From: Rathayibacter sp. SW19
GTDB taxonomy: Bacteria > Actinomycetota > Actinomycetes > Actinomycetales > Microbacteriaceae
Length of the DNA stretch: 64,000 bases
NCBI RefSeq assembly: GCF_030866825.1
Contig: NZ_CP133020.1
Location: 1,674,001-1,738,000 of the forward strand
Reading direction: 5' to 3'
The notes under the pieces are model-generated. The model was not told the DNA's origin and did not search any database. It saw only the letters and a list, made by a program, of their open reading frames with translations. Every line of letters begins with the position of its first letter. The stretch's first letter is position 1. Shown here piece after piece: positions 16,772 through 24,243 of this stretch. The position numbers and the translations under genes were made by a program.

Positions 16772-17506
16772 TCACAACGTGATAGTGAACCCGTTGTGCC
16801 CGATCGCCACCAGTATGCTGCCGACCGTCGACAGCACGCCGGCGACCGCGAGCGTGCCTGGGTGTGCCAGAGCGATCGTGAATCGTCGAACGCGTGGCGC
16901 CGCATCCAGAAACGTGTCCGGCAGCTCACTGCGCACCGGCTCAGCCTTCCAGCCGCGCAACCGCACCAGGAACCAGGAGCAACGGATGATCAGCCCCAGC
17001 CAGATCAGTATCGCGACGAGCGGGGTGATCGCACCCATCAACTCGAAGCCGGTGCCGAGCACCTGCGTTTCCTTGTTCTCGCCGAGAAGCTGGATGAACG
17101 ACGAGATCGAGGCACCGATCACGATCGAGATCGTCCAGGCGACGAACGCGAAAACGACCGTCACGAAGCGACCGACGAAGTGCGTCAGTATCGACTCAGT
17201 ATGCAGAAGCTGGTAGCGCGGGGTTACCCACAGACACAATCCTGTCGCGATCAGCGGAGGGACCACCATCAGCGCGGTGGCCAGCGTGAACACCCAATTG
17301 GGGATGTCGGTGAGTTCCTCGGTCAGCGCAACAGCCGCCCAGACCGCCACCCACAACCAGATCAGGAGCAGGCCATGGCGTACGACGAAGTCAGGCAGCA
17401 TCGCATCCACGCGGCGCGCGAAACGACTCGTCCCGCGCAGGCGAGGGCGGAGAAATCCGAGCGACTCCGGGCGCTGCGCTCGTTGTGGGGGCTGCGGCGT
17501 CGTCAC
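16772..17506 (-). CDS. Multi-spanning membrane protein of unknown function
   Basis: A 244-residue protein with five or six hydrophobic segments (about 45-65, 73-95, 115-135, 155-175, 215-240) and a basic, Pro-rich N-terminus. I do not recognise a family. Start GTG 17506 has TAGGGT (17513-17518) six bases upstream and no Shine-Dalgarno sequence, so it is probably leaderless. It is divergent from the amidase gene across 43 bp with mirrored -10 boxes, so the two may be coregulated. Function unknown. Confidence 0.6.
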   Translation of the reverse strand: MTTPQPPQRAQRPESLGFLRPRLRGTSRFARRVDAMLPDFVVRHGLLLIWLWVAVWAAVALTEELTDIPNWVFTLATALMVVPPLIATGLCLWVTPRYQLLHTESILTHFVGRFVTVVFAFVAWTISIVIGASISSFIQLLGENKETQVLGTGFELMGAITPLVAILIWLGLIIRCSWFLVRLRGWKAEPVRSELPDTFLDAAPRVRRFTIALAHPGTLAVAGVLSTVGSILVAIGHNGFTITL

Positions 17507-17512
17507 GGTTTC

Positions 17513-17543
17513 ACCCTAGCGGGCAGCCCTCGCCGCGTAGGCT
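17513..17543. promoter_or_regulatory. Back-to-back -10 boxes of two leaderless divergent genes
   Basis: TAGGGT on the minus strand (17513-17518) and TAGGCT on the plus strand (17538-17543) each end 6 nt before a start codon (GTG 17506 and ATG 17550). The two promoters must overlap in their -35 regions. Confidence 0.5.
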
Positions 17544-17549
17544 CGACAC

Positions 17550-18974
17550 ATGGCCGAATTGCATGATCTCACCGCCCTCGAACAGTGGCAGGAACTGCGG
17601 AAAGGCACATTCTCGCCGCTGGAGCTGACCGAGCACTACCTGCAGCGCATCGAGCGGCTCAACCCGGAACTTGGCGCATTCGTGACCGTGACGGCGGATG
17701 CCGCGCGTGAGCGCGCCGCGCAGGTCGCGGCATCCGTTCCCACCTCTGCCCCGTTGTGGGGCCTGCCGTCGGGAGACAAAGACCTGTGGCTTCGCGCCGG
17801 CGTTCCTGCCGGATTCGGCTCACGATTGATGGCCGGCTATGTGCCTGACACGACCGATGAGATCGTGCAGACACTCGATGCCGCCGGTGCGATCAGCCTC
17901 GGCAAGACGAACGCGCCGGAATTCGGGTTGCCGTCGTACACCGAGTCGCTCGCAGCGCCGCCGGCGCGCAACCCGTGGAATCCGATGCTGGGCGCCGGCG
18001 GTTCAAGCGGTGGGGCTGCTGTGGCTGTCGCCAGCGGCATGCTGCCGTTCGCGCCGGGCTCAGACGGGGGCGGTTCCATTCGTATTCCGGCAGCGGCATG
18101 CGGGCTCGTCGGGGTGAAACCGTCACGCGGCCTCGTGCCCGCCGGAAGTGGCATCGACTCACTCGCGGGTCTCGTCGTCGACGGACCGCTCGCTCGAACG
18201 GTGGCGGATGCCGCGCTGCTGCTCGACGGAATGATCGCCCGTACGCACGGTCGCATCGATCATCATTTCACGCTGCGAGCGCCAGGCGCCGACGAACCGT
18301 ATCTCGCCAGCGCGGTACGCGGCGAGGGCCGTTTCCAGCTCGGCGTGATGACGACCTCGGCCTGGGACAGCGCATACGAGATCACGATCGATCCACAGGC
18401 ACGGGTGGCGCTCGATGCGGCGGTTTCCGAATTCGCGGCACTCGGCCACGGCATCGAGGAGACGGCGCTGACGGCGGAAGGGACTTATGCGGATGCCTTC
18501 CGCACGATCTGGCAAGCCGGCGCAGCCCGGATTCCCGCCGAAAACGCGGGCGAGGAACTGCTCGAACCGCTCACGCGCTGGCTTGTGCGGCAAGGTCGGA
18601 GCCTCAGCGCTCGCACCCTCAGTTCCGCTCTCTCGACGCTTGCGGCCTATGAGCGTTCGTTCATCGCTCAGTTGGCGGGTTTTGACGCGGTGCTGACTCC
18701 AGCGCTGGCGATGACGCCGCGGCCGATCGGCTGGTATGACAGCGAAGACGCCGAGCACAACTTCGAACAGCAGGTGCAATACACCCCATTCACCTCGATG
18801 GTGAACGTCACCGGGCTGCCCGCGATCGTGCTGCCGGTGTATCAGACCGCGGACGGGTTGCCGATGGGGGTGCAATTGATCGGGCGCCCAGGCGGCGAAG
18901 CGACGCTACTGGCGCTCGGCTCACAACTCGAGCGGCGCATCCGCTGGCAGGAACGGCACCCGGCGTTCTGGTAA
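17550..18974 (+). CDS. Amidase, amidase-signature family
   Basis: A 474-residue amidase with the Ser-cisSer-Lys triad. Lys is in LPSGDKDLWLRAG (about residue 77), cis-Ser and nucleophile Ser in AGGSSGGAAVAVASGMLPFAPGSDGGGSIRIPAAACG. The tail TGLPAIVLPVYQTADGLPMGVQLIGRPGGE matches the family. It hydrolyses a carboxamide. It is not the GatA subunit, because no gatB/gatC partners lie near. Substrate unknown. The TAGGCT box 6 nt before ATG 17550 suggests a leaderless mRNA. Confidence 0.87.
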   Translation: MAELHDLTALEQWQELRKGTFSPLELTEHYLQRIERLNPELGAFVTVTADAARERAAQVAASVPTSAPLWGLPSGDKDLWLRAGVPAGFGSRLMAGYVPDTTDEIVQTLDAAGAISLGKTNAPEFGLPSYTESLAAPPARNPWNPMLGAGGSSGGAAVAVASGMLPFAPGSDGGGSIRIPAAACGLVGVKPSRGLVPAGSGIDSLAGLVVDGPLARTVADAALLLDGMIARTHGRIDHHFTLRAPGADEPYLASAVRGEGRFQLGVMTTSAWDSAYEITIDPQARVALDAAVSEFAALGHGIEETALTAEGTYADAFRTIWQAGAARIPAENAGEELLEPLTRWLVRQGRSLSARTLSSALSTLAAYERSFIAQLAGFDAVLTPALAMTPRPIGWYDSEDAEHNFEQQVQYTPFTSMVNVTGLPAIVLPVYQTADGLPMGVQLIGRPGGEATLLALGSQLERRIRWQERHPAFW

Positions 18975-19024
18975 TGCTCGTGCGAGCCCACGCCGCCGCG
19001 CGTGTGCGCGCCACCTCAGCTGAG

Positions 19025-19074
19025 GTGCGGACTTCTGTCGGTATGGCCCCTGGCATTACGACCAAAGTCCGCAC
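19025..19074. repeat. Intergenic palindrome GTGCGGACTT...AAGTCCGCAC
   Basis: Perfect 10-bp arms (19025-19034, 19065-19074) flank a 30-nt centre that can fold further around GGCC. It lies 51 bp after the amidase stop and before the iron-box gene. It may act as the amidase terminator and may be a dispersed repeat. Confidence 0.6.
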
Positions 19075-19102
19075 GTCGGCGGGTGCGGTCGGTGCGGCAA
19101 CC

Positions 19103-19121
19103 TTAGGTAAGGCATGCCTAT
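19103..19121 (+). promoter_or_regulatory. IdeR/DtxR-type iron box overlapping a -10 element
   Basis: TTAGGTAAGGCATGCCTAT matches most positions of the IdeR/DtxR consensus TTAGGTTAGSCTAACCTAA, with near-dyad half sites. TATACT (19119-19124) begins inside it, so iron-loaded repressor would block polymerase. The start codon follows at 19134, so the mRNA has little or no leader. Confidence 0.75.
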
Positions 19122-19133
19122 ACTGAGAGCGAA

Positions 19134-19598
19134 ATGTTTGAGCCAGACCACGCCACGCACACGAGTCGCACAGCGCATCACGACGACCGCGCCCAGTATC
19201 TCGTGATCGGTGACGAGACGTCGCTCGGCCAACTGCAAAGTGAGCTCGCGTTATTGCCTCTGTGTGCTCGCGGCCGCGTGTTCGTCGAAGTCGGTGGGCC
19301 GGACGACGAGTTTATTCTTGACGTTCCATTGCGGATGACCGTGACCTGGCTTTCGCGCTCCGCCCGTGCCGGCCGGCCGGGCACTGCGGCACGCTGTGCG
19401 CCAGGCGAGGCGGTGTCGCGCGCGGTGCGGGCCTGGACCGCCGAGATGCTGTGTGACGGAGCCGGGTCGACCAACGCGATTCTGACCGGTGACTATCGCG
19501 CAGTCGCCGACGTCTACGAACACCTGGTCGAGGATGTCGCCATGCCGGTCTCCTCGATCGCCACGCCGAGCGCCTTCCGCCTGTCTGGCCCGCACTAA
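19134..19598 (+). CDS. Short SIP-domain protein, iron-regulated (siderophore-interacting protein-like)
   Basis: 154 residues resembling the C-terminal (NAD-binding-like) half of siderophore-interacting flavin reductases: AQYLVIGDETSLGQL, LPLCARGRVFVEV, VTWLSRSARAGRPGTA and AVRAWTAEML. The flavin-binding N-terminal half is absent, so it cannot be a complete ferric-siderophore reductase. Such stand-alone pieces are common in Microbacteriaceae. An iron box overlaps its promoter, so it should be expressed under iron starvation. Its biochemical role is unproven. Confidence 0.75.
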   Translation: MFEPDHATHTSRTAHHDDRAQYLVIGDETSLGQLQSELALLPLCARGRVFVEVGGPDDEFILDVPLRMTVTWLSRSARAGRPGTAARCAPGEAVSRAVRAWTAEMLCDGAGSTNAILTGDYRAVADVYEHLVEDVAMPVSSIATPSAFRLSGPH

Positions 19599-19604
19599 TT
19601 CAGG

Positions 19605-19636
19605 TCGCGTCTGTTGCAGCTCGCGTCTGTTGCGGC
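19605..19636. repeat. 16-bp tandem repeat between convergent genes
   Basis: TCGCGTCTGTTGCAGC (19605-19620) is followed by a copy with one change (19621-19636) and a further decayed unit. It sits just after the SIP-like gene and before the end of the SDR gene. Confidence 0.6.
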
Positions 19637-19654
19637 TCGTGCTGTGCCCGCCGC

Positions 19655-20518
19655 CTAGTCTTGCTTGAGTCCGACCGCGCGCGCAGAGACCGCCCAGAGA
19701 TCGCGCGCGACTTGCGGGTCCCGCGCCTGCGCGTTCACCCGGCCGCCCGGTGTCAACTTGTCGAAATACGTGCCGGTCGGCGCACCGATCGGTGCGTTTC
19801 CGGTCAGCGTTCCGCCCGCTAGGGCGATCAGCGGTACGGCTCCCTGTTCAGGCCGGATCCCGTACCGGCTACCTGTAGCCAGATGCCCCAGCTTGATCAA
19901 CGGTGATGTGGCACCGAAGCCGGTGACGACCGTGCCGGGATGGAACGAGTATGCGCGGATGCCGGTGCCGGTTGTCCGCTCGGCCAGTTCTCGGATGAAG
20001 AGCAGATCCGCGAGCTTCGACGCACCGTACGCACCCCAGCCGCCGAGCCACGGGCGGGTCTGCCAGTCCAGGTCGTCCAGGCGCAGGCGTGCCAACAGGT
20101 TGGCCATGCTTGCCGTCGAAACGACCCGGACAGGGGCATCCGCCGCCGAATCAATCAGCCGGGGAAGCAGCAGATTGGTGAGCAGAAACGGGGCCAGGTG
20201 GTTCGATTGGATCGTGCGCTCATGGCCATCGACGGTCAGCGCGCGCTTCGACACGAGCCCGCCGGCGTTATTGGCGAGCACATCAATGCGGTTGTAACGG
20301 GTCAGCAGTGCTTCGGCCAGAGCGTGGACGTCATCCAGATGATCGAAATCGGCGAGGTAGGCCTCGCCGCCGATCCTGGATGCCATCGCCCTGGTGCGTT
20401 CGGCGTTGCGCCCGACGACAGCGAGATGAGCGCCCTGGTCGGCCAGAGCCATCGCGGCAACCGCGCCGATGCCTGAACTGGCTCCCGTGAGCACGATGAT
20501 CGGAGCTTCCTTGCTCAC
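19655..20518 (-). CDS. SDR-family oxidoreductase, retinol-dehydrogenase-like
   Basis: 287 residues. TGASSGIG (13-20), the NNAGG block (LANNAGGLVSKRAL), catalytic Ser in VSTASMANLLARL and Tyr-x3-Lys in YGASKLADLLF identify a short-chain dehydrogenase of the extended RDH/WWOX-like kind. HPGTVVTGFG follows as usual. GTG 20518 overlaps the stop of the HExxH protein gene. It is last in a leftward cluster that begins with the arginase-like gene. Substrate unknown. Confidence 0.84.
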   Translation of the reverse strand: MSKEAPIIVLTGASSGIGAVAAMALADQGAHLAVVGRNAERTRAMASRIGGEAYLADFDHLDDVHALAEALLTRYNRIDVLANNAGGLVSKRALTVDGHERTIQSNHLAPFLLTNLLLPRLIDSAADAPVRVVSTASMANLLARLRLDDLDWQTRPWLGGWGAYGASKLADLLFIRELAERTTGTGIRAYSFHPGTVVTGFGATSPLIKLGHLATGSRYGIRPEQGAVPLIALAGGTLTGNAPIGAPTGTYFDKLTPGGRVNAQARDPQVARDLWAVSARAVGLKQD

Positions 20519-20922
20519 CGGTAACCGCCCTTCTCCAGCCCGGCCTCAACCTCGAACCGGTTCTTCAACGGGTCGCGCCCGGCGATCAGATACAGAACCG
20601 GCATCAGCATGCCGTAGCGCTGCCATTGCCTCTTGTGCACCGACTCGTGTTCGAGCACATCATCTGTGACATTCTCCTGCGTCAGGTAGCAGCCGCCGAC
20701 GCAAGAGCCTCCGCGGCCGAAAGTCCATTTCGGCATGCCGCGGAACACGAACAGGCCCGCCCGGCGCTCGACGCGCCCGGTGCTCCAGACGAAGCCCCAG
20801 ACCAAGCCGACTGCGGTGGCGTACGCGTATCCGGCCGCACTCAGCGGCGAGTCGAGAAGGAATGCTTTCACGCCGCGCACGCTGTTCTGCCTGCCTTCCG
20901 GTCGGCCTGCCATCCGGTCCAC
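20515..20922 (-). CDS. Small membrane-associated protein with HExxH motif (often labelled Fe-S oxidoreductase)
   Basis: 135 residues. A hydrophobic helix at about 25-47 is followed by FRGMPKWTFGRGGSCVGGCYLTQ, then EHESVHKRQWQRYG, which contains H92-E-S-V-H96, and NRFEVEAGLEKGGYR. HExxH with a downstream Glu is the zinc-metallopeptidase (gluzincin-like) pattern. There are only two cysteines, so the common database label Fe-S oxidoreductase looks unfounded. Start GTG 20922 or ATG 20913. It lies between the crotonase gene and the SDR gene with overlapping ends. Confidence 0.65.
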   Translation of the reverse strand: MDRMAGRPEGRQNSVRGVKAFLLDSPLSAAGYAYATAVGLVWGFVWSTGRVERRAGLFVFRGMPKWTFGRGGSCVGGCYLTQENVTDDVLEHESVHKRQWQRYGMLMPVLYLIAGRDPLKNRFEVEAGLEKGGYR

Positions 20923-20924
20923 GG

Positions 20925-21731
20925 TCAGCGGCCGACGAAGTCTGGTGCGCTTCGGGTGAGGAACGCGCGCATGCCGATCGCGGCATCCTCGCTGGAGGCC
21001 AGCCGCACGAGGGTCGGTTGCAGTTCGGCCTCGGCTTCAGCGTCGCCGTCTCTTACCGCGCGCTTCGCGTTCACGAGGGCCGCTTGCACGGCCAGGGGTG
21101 CCTGCGCGGCGATGCGCTCGGCGATCGCGAGGGCGGTGTCGAATTGGTCGCCGTCTGCGACGACCTCCTGCACGAGTCCGATGCGATGCGCCTCCGTCGT
21201 GTCGAAGAGCTCGCCGGTCAGCATCCAGCGCATCGCGTTGCCCCAGCCGACCGCGCGCGGAAAACGTAGCGTGGCGCCACCGAACGGCAGGATGCCGCGG
21301 GTCACCTCGACCTGGCCGAACCGGGTCGAGGCGGCCGCCACAGCGACGTCACTGGCCAGAATCAGCTCGATCCCCAAGGTGAGACAGGTGCCCTGCACGG
21401 CGATCACGACCGGTTTGCTCAACCTGGTGCCGTCGACCTGCCACGGATTGATTCCACCTGCCGGCACCATTTCGATGCCGTCCCTGCCGATCCGCGGAGC
21501 CACATCGGCGAGGTCGAGGCCGCCGGTGAAGTGATCGCCGACGGCGTAGACCAGGCCGACCCGCAACTCCGGATCACGTTCGAGCTCGCCGTACGCGAGA
21601 CTCAACTCCTGCAGCATTCCAAAGTCAGCGGCGTTGCGTTTTTCCGGCCGGTTGAAGCCGATTAGAAAGACATGCCCGCGGCGTTCGGTCAGGATGCGCG
21701 GTTCGGACTCTGCCGGGCGATCTTCAGTCAT
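20925..21731 (-). CDS. Enoyl-CoA hydratase/isomerase family protein
   Basis: 268-residue crotonase-fold protein. The first oxyanion block appears as GFNRPEKRNAADFGMLQEL, then GDHFTGGLDLADV, then the helix VQGTCLTLGIELILASDVAVAAASTRFGQVEVTRGILPFGG. The usual pair of catalytic Glu residues of hydratases is not clearly placed, so the precise reaction (hydratase, isomerase or other acyl-CoA chemistry) is open. TAGCGT (21738-21743) lies 6 nt before ATG 21731, consistent with a leaderless transcript. Confidence 0.82.
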   Translation of the reverse strand: MTEDRPAESEPRILTERRGHVFLIGFNRPEKRNAADFGMLQELSLAYGELERDPELRVGLVYAVGDHFTGGLDLADVAPRIGRDGIEMVPAGGINPWQVDGTRLSKPVVIAVQGTCLTLGIELILASDVAVAAASTRFGQVEVTRGILPFGGATLRFPRAVGWGNAMRWMLTGELFDTTEAHRIGLVQEVVADGDQFDTALAIAERIAAQAPLAVQAALVNAKRAVRDGDAEAEAELQPTLVRLASSEDAAIGMRAFLTRSAPDFVGR

Positions 21732-21740
21732 TCTCCAACG

Positions 21741-22583
21741 CTACAGCGGCGCCGTCAGCGCGGCGAGCGTGCGCAGGATGACCGACAGGTCAGCGCTCGC
21801 GGCATCCGGCGAGGACGGCGCGAAGCCGGTGACGGCCGCACCGCGCAACGGAAATCGTGCCCGAACCGCGCGGATCGTCTCGGCGAGAGCGTCGGGTGCC
21901 ACCCCGAACGGCTCGGGGGAGCCGACCCCGTCGATCGCGGACGGATCCAGAACATCGAGGTCGACGTGCACGTACACGGAGGTCGCGCCGGTGGCCTCGA
22001 GCGCGGCGAGCGCGGCATCCGGAGTCACCAGATCTTCAACCGCGATCAGGCGGATGCCAGACTCCTCGATGTACGTGCTTTCCGCGTCATCGAGCGCGCG
22101 CGTTCCTGCCAGAACGACATGATCCGGTCTGAGCACGGCCAGCCCCCTCGACGCGAGGCCCTCGGCACCGTCGCCAAGCAAAGCCCGAAGCGCCATGCCG
22201 CCGAACGACCCCGACGGGGAGGATTCCGGCGTGTTGAGGTCGCCGTGGGCGTCAAACCAGAGCAGTGCGACACTGCCAGGCGCCGCTGCCATCACGACAC
22301 GCGCAACGGCCGGAGCATCGGCCCCGCAGTCGCCGCCGATCAGTACGACGGTGTCGGGAAGGGCGCGCAATGCCGCTTCAACCTTTTCGCGCACGCCGAG
22401 CAGTGCGGAGTAACGGTGTACGCCGGTGCCGAGCGACTCTCCCGCCTCGGTCGGAATCTCGACGACGGTTGTGGCGCTCGAAGGCAGATCGCCCACAATC
22501 GCATTCGCACCGTCGATCAGGCGCATTGCGCGCGAAGAGCCGGAACCCTGCCACTCGGGCACGACGAGAAAGTGAGTCGACAC
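21741..22583 (-). CDS. Arginase/ureohydrolase-family protein with GGDC variant
   Basis: 280 residues of the ureohydrolase fold. The metal-binding blocks are LLWFDAHGDLN (D111, H113, D115) and VYVHVDLDVLDP (D208, D210). The first ligand, His in the usual GGDHS, is Cys86 in GGDCGAD. The substrate could be a guanidino compound, but arginine specificity is not assured. TAGGGT (22591-22596) sits 7 nt before GTG 22583, so it is probably leaderless. It heads a leftward series with the crotonase, HExxH and SDR genes. Confidence 0.8.
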   Translation of the reverse strand: MSTHFLVVPEWQGSGSSRAMRLIDGANAIVGDLPSSATTVVEIPTEAGESLGTGVHRYSALLGVREKVEAALRALPDTVVLIGGDCGADAPAVARVVMAAAPGSVALLWFDAHGDLNTPESSPSGSFGGMALRALLGDGAEGLASRGLAVLRPDHVVLAGTRALDDAESTYIEESGIRLIAVEDLVTPDAALAALEATGATSVYVHVDLDVLDPSAIDGVGSPEPFGVAPDALAETIRAVRARFPLRGAAVTGFAPSSPDAASADLSVILRTLAALTAPL

Positions 22584-22631
22584 GGGATTTACCCTACCCG
22601 TGAGCGGGCCACACTTGCGCCGCAGACCGGG

Positions 22632-23279
22632 TCACATGTCGCGGTAGCGCTTGGCGCTCGCCAACGCCGTGCGAAGCTCGCTCGCGTTCAGGCGCTTGAC
22701 GTAGCCGGGGGTGTCGCGCTGAATACGCCAGCCTTCGGCGAGCGGGCCGGCGTCGACGACATCGAACCCGAAAGAATCGATCAGCGCTGTCACGGTCTCT
22801 TTTGCGGCAGCGTCGTCACCGGCGACGATCAGCGCGCGGCGGTTGTCGGTGCCAGCAGCTGAGCCGTCGGTGGTGAGATCCCCAAAAGTGATGTGGTTGA
22901 AAGCCTTGACCACCTTCGAAGTGGGCAGGTGCTGCTGCAGCAGCTCGGAAACCGTCAGGCTCTCGTCATCGAGACTCGCGATATTGCCGTCACGCTGCGG
23001 GTAGTAGTTGTTCGTGTCGATGACGACCTTGCCGGCGAGCGGCTCAACGGGCACATTGTCGACGTTCTTCAGCGGAATCGTGACGATCGCGATATCGGCC
23101 GCAGCAGCGGCATCCGCTGAGCTGGCGGCGCGAGCTTGCGGGCCGAGTTCTGCGACCAGTTCGGTGAGAGTGGACGGGCCGCGCGAATTGCTCACCACCA
23201 CGTGATAGCCGTGCGCGACCGCAAGGCGTGCGAGTTGACTGCCGATGTGTCCAGCTCCGATGAGCCCGATTGTTGTCAT
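22632..23279 (-). CDS. NADPH-dependent F420 reductase-like / NADP oxidoreductase (coenzyme F420-dependent family)
   Basis: 215 residues with an N-terminal Rossmann motif IGLIGAGHIGSQLARLA and the family blocks VVSNSRGP, ADIAIVTIPLKN, KVVIDTNNYYPQRDG and KAFNHITFGDL. Members are annotated as NADP oxidoreductases or F420:NADP reductases, but many are NADPH-binding proteins of unproven activity. I placed the start at ATG 23279, directly before TTIGLIGAG, because the 25 codons upstream are not conserved-looking and overlap the promoter region. Confidence 0.78.
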   Translation of the reverse strand: MTTIGLIGAGHIGSQLARLAVAHGYHVVVSNSRGPSTLTELVAELGPQARAASSADAAAAADIAIVTIPLKNVDNVPVEPLAGKVVIDTNNYYPQRDGNIASLDDESLTVSELLQQHLPTSKVVKAFNHITFGDLTTDGSAAGTDNRRALIVAGDDAAAKETVTALIDSFGFDVVDAGPLAEGWRIQRDTPGYVKRLNASELRTALASAKRYRDM

Positions 23280-23326
23280 GGTTGCGGCAACGGCCACGGC
23301 TCTCGCCCTATTCCCTTGGGTACCGT

Positions 23327-23408
23327 ACAAAACGACGGAGATTCTCGGTGACACGCTGATTCAGGTCACCGGCCGCCGGCGGGTCGCGAAGAATCTCCGT
23401 CGTTTTGT
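23327..23408. repeat. Palindromic element, 19-bp arms, AAAACGACGG family (copy 1)
   Basis: ACAAAACGACGGAGATTCT (23327-23345) is followed after 44 nt by its exact complement (23390-23408). The centre contains a second hairpin CGGTGAC/GTCACCG. It lies just beyond the stop of the pspA-like gene and could terminate it (the stem ends in T-rich sequence on both strands). A second copy with the same outer arm is at 51458-51539. Confidence 0.85.
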
Positions 23409-23421
23409 TTCAGCGCAGGGC

Positions 23422-24183
23422 TCAGGGCGCAGCAGGCGCCTGTGCCGCCTCAACTGCTGGAATGGCCGGAGCGGCGGATGCCTTCAGCGCGGCCAAGCGG
23501 GCATCGACCTCGGTCAACTCGCCAAGATCGTCGAGCTCGTTGAACTGTGCATCGAGACTGGATGCCGCCAGCTCGCTTGCGCCGCGCGCTCGCGCCTCTT
23601 CGCGCTTGATTTTGTCTTCGAACCGACTGACTTCGCTGGTCGGATCCATGATGTCGACGCTCTTGACGGCATCCATCACCTTGTTCTGGGCTTCGGCACT
23701 CTTGGCCCGCGCAACAAGTTCGCTGCGCTTGGACTTGAGTTGCTCGAGCTTGTCTTTCATGCCATTCAGGCCGCTCTTGAGCTTGTCGACGATGACGGTC
23801 TGCGAAGCGATCTGCGGTTCGGCTGCTCTTGCCTCGTTCTCCGACTGAATCTGTCGCTGCAGGGCCACCTTGGCCAGGTTGTCGAACTTGTCGGCGTCGG
23901 CCGTGTTGCCCGCCGCCCGAAGCGTGTCGGCCTGCCTGCTTGCGGCCAGCGCTTTCGTGCCCCATTCTGCGGCTGCTTCGACGTCTTCCTTGTGGTCGTC
24001 TTCCAGCAGGCGGAGATTGCCGATCGTCTCGGCAATCGCGCTCTCCGCATCCGCGATGTTGTTTGTGAAGTCGCGGACCATCTGGTCGAGCATCTTTTCC
24101 GGATCTTCCGCCTGGTCGATCAGCGCATTGACGTTTGCTTTCATCAATTGGGTGATCCGCCCGAGAATCGACTGCTTTGCCAT
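23422..24183 (-). CDS. pspA: PspA/IM30-family protein
   Basis: 253 residues, almost entirely alpha-helical coiled coil, starting MAKQSILGRITQLMKANVNALIDQAEDPEKMLDQMVRDF, the classical PspA/IM30 N-terminus with the amphipathic membrane-binding helix. Such proteins coat damaged membranes as ESCRT-III-like assemblies. An Ala/Pro tail follows the helices. Start ATG 24183 follows AAAGGAAA. It lies directly downstream of a TPM-domain protein, the usual actinobacterial partner, and the two probably form an envelope-stress operon. Confidence 0.9.
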   Translation of the reverse strand: MAKQSILGRITQLMKANVNALIDQAEDPEKMLDQMVRDFTNNIADAESAIAETIGNLRLLEDDHKEDVEAAAEWGTKALAASRQADTLRAAGNTADADKFDNLAKVALQRQIQSENEARAAEPQIASQTVIVDKLKSGLNGMKDKLEQLKSKRSELVARAKSAEAQNKVMDAVKSVDIMDPTSEVSRFEDKIKREEARARGASELAASSLDAQFNELDDLGELTEVDARLAALKASAAPAIPAVEAAQAPAAP

Positions 24184-24243
24184 GGTGTTTCCTTTCGTCA
24201 GGTGTTGCCCTGGTTTCCTACAAAGTGGTCAGTGTTGCTGTGG

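Noticed and set aside
16171..16929. A 252-codon open frame antisense to the ArsR-type regulator
   Set aside because: It covers the regulator, the repeat and part of the membrane protein gene, and shows no family features.
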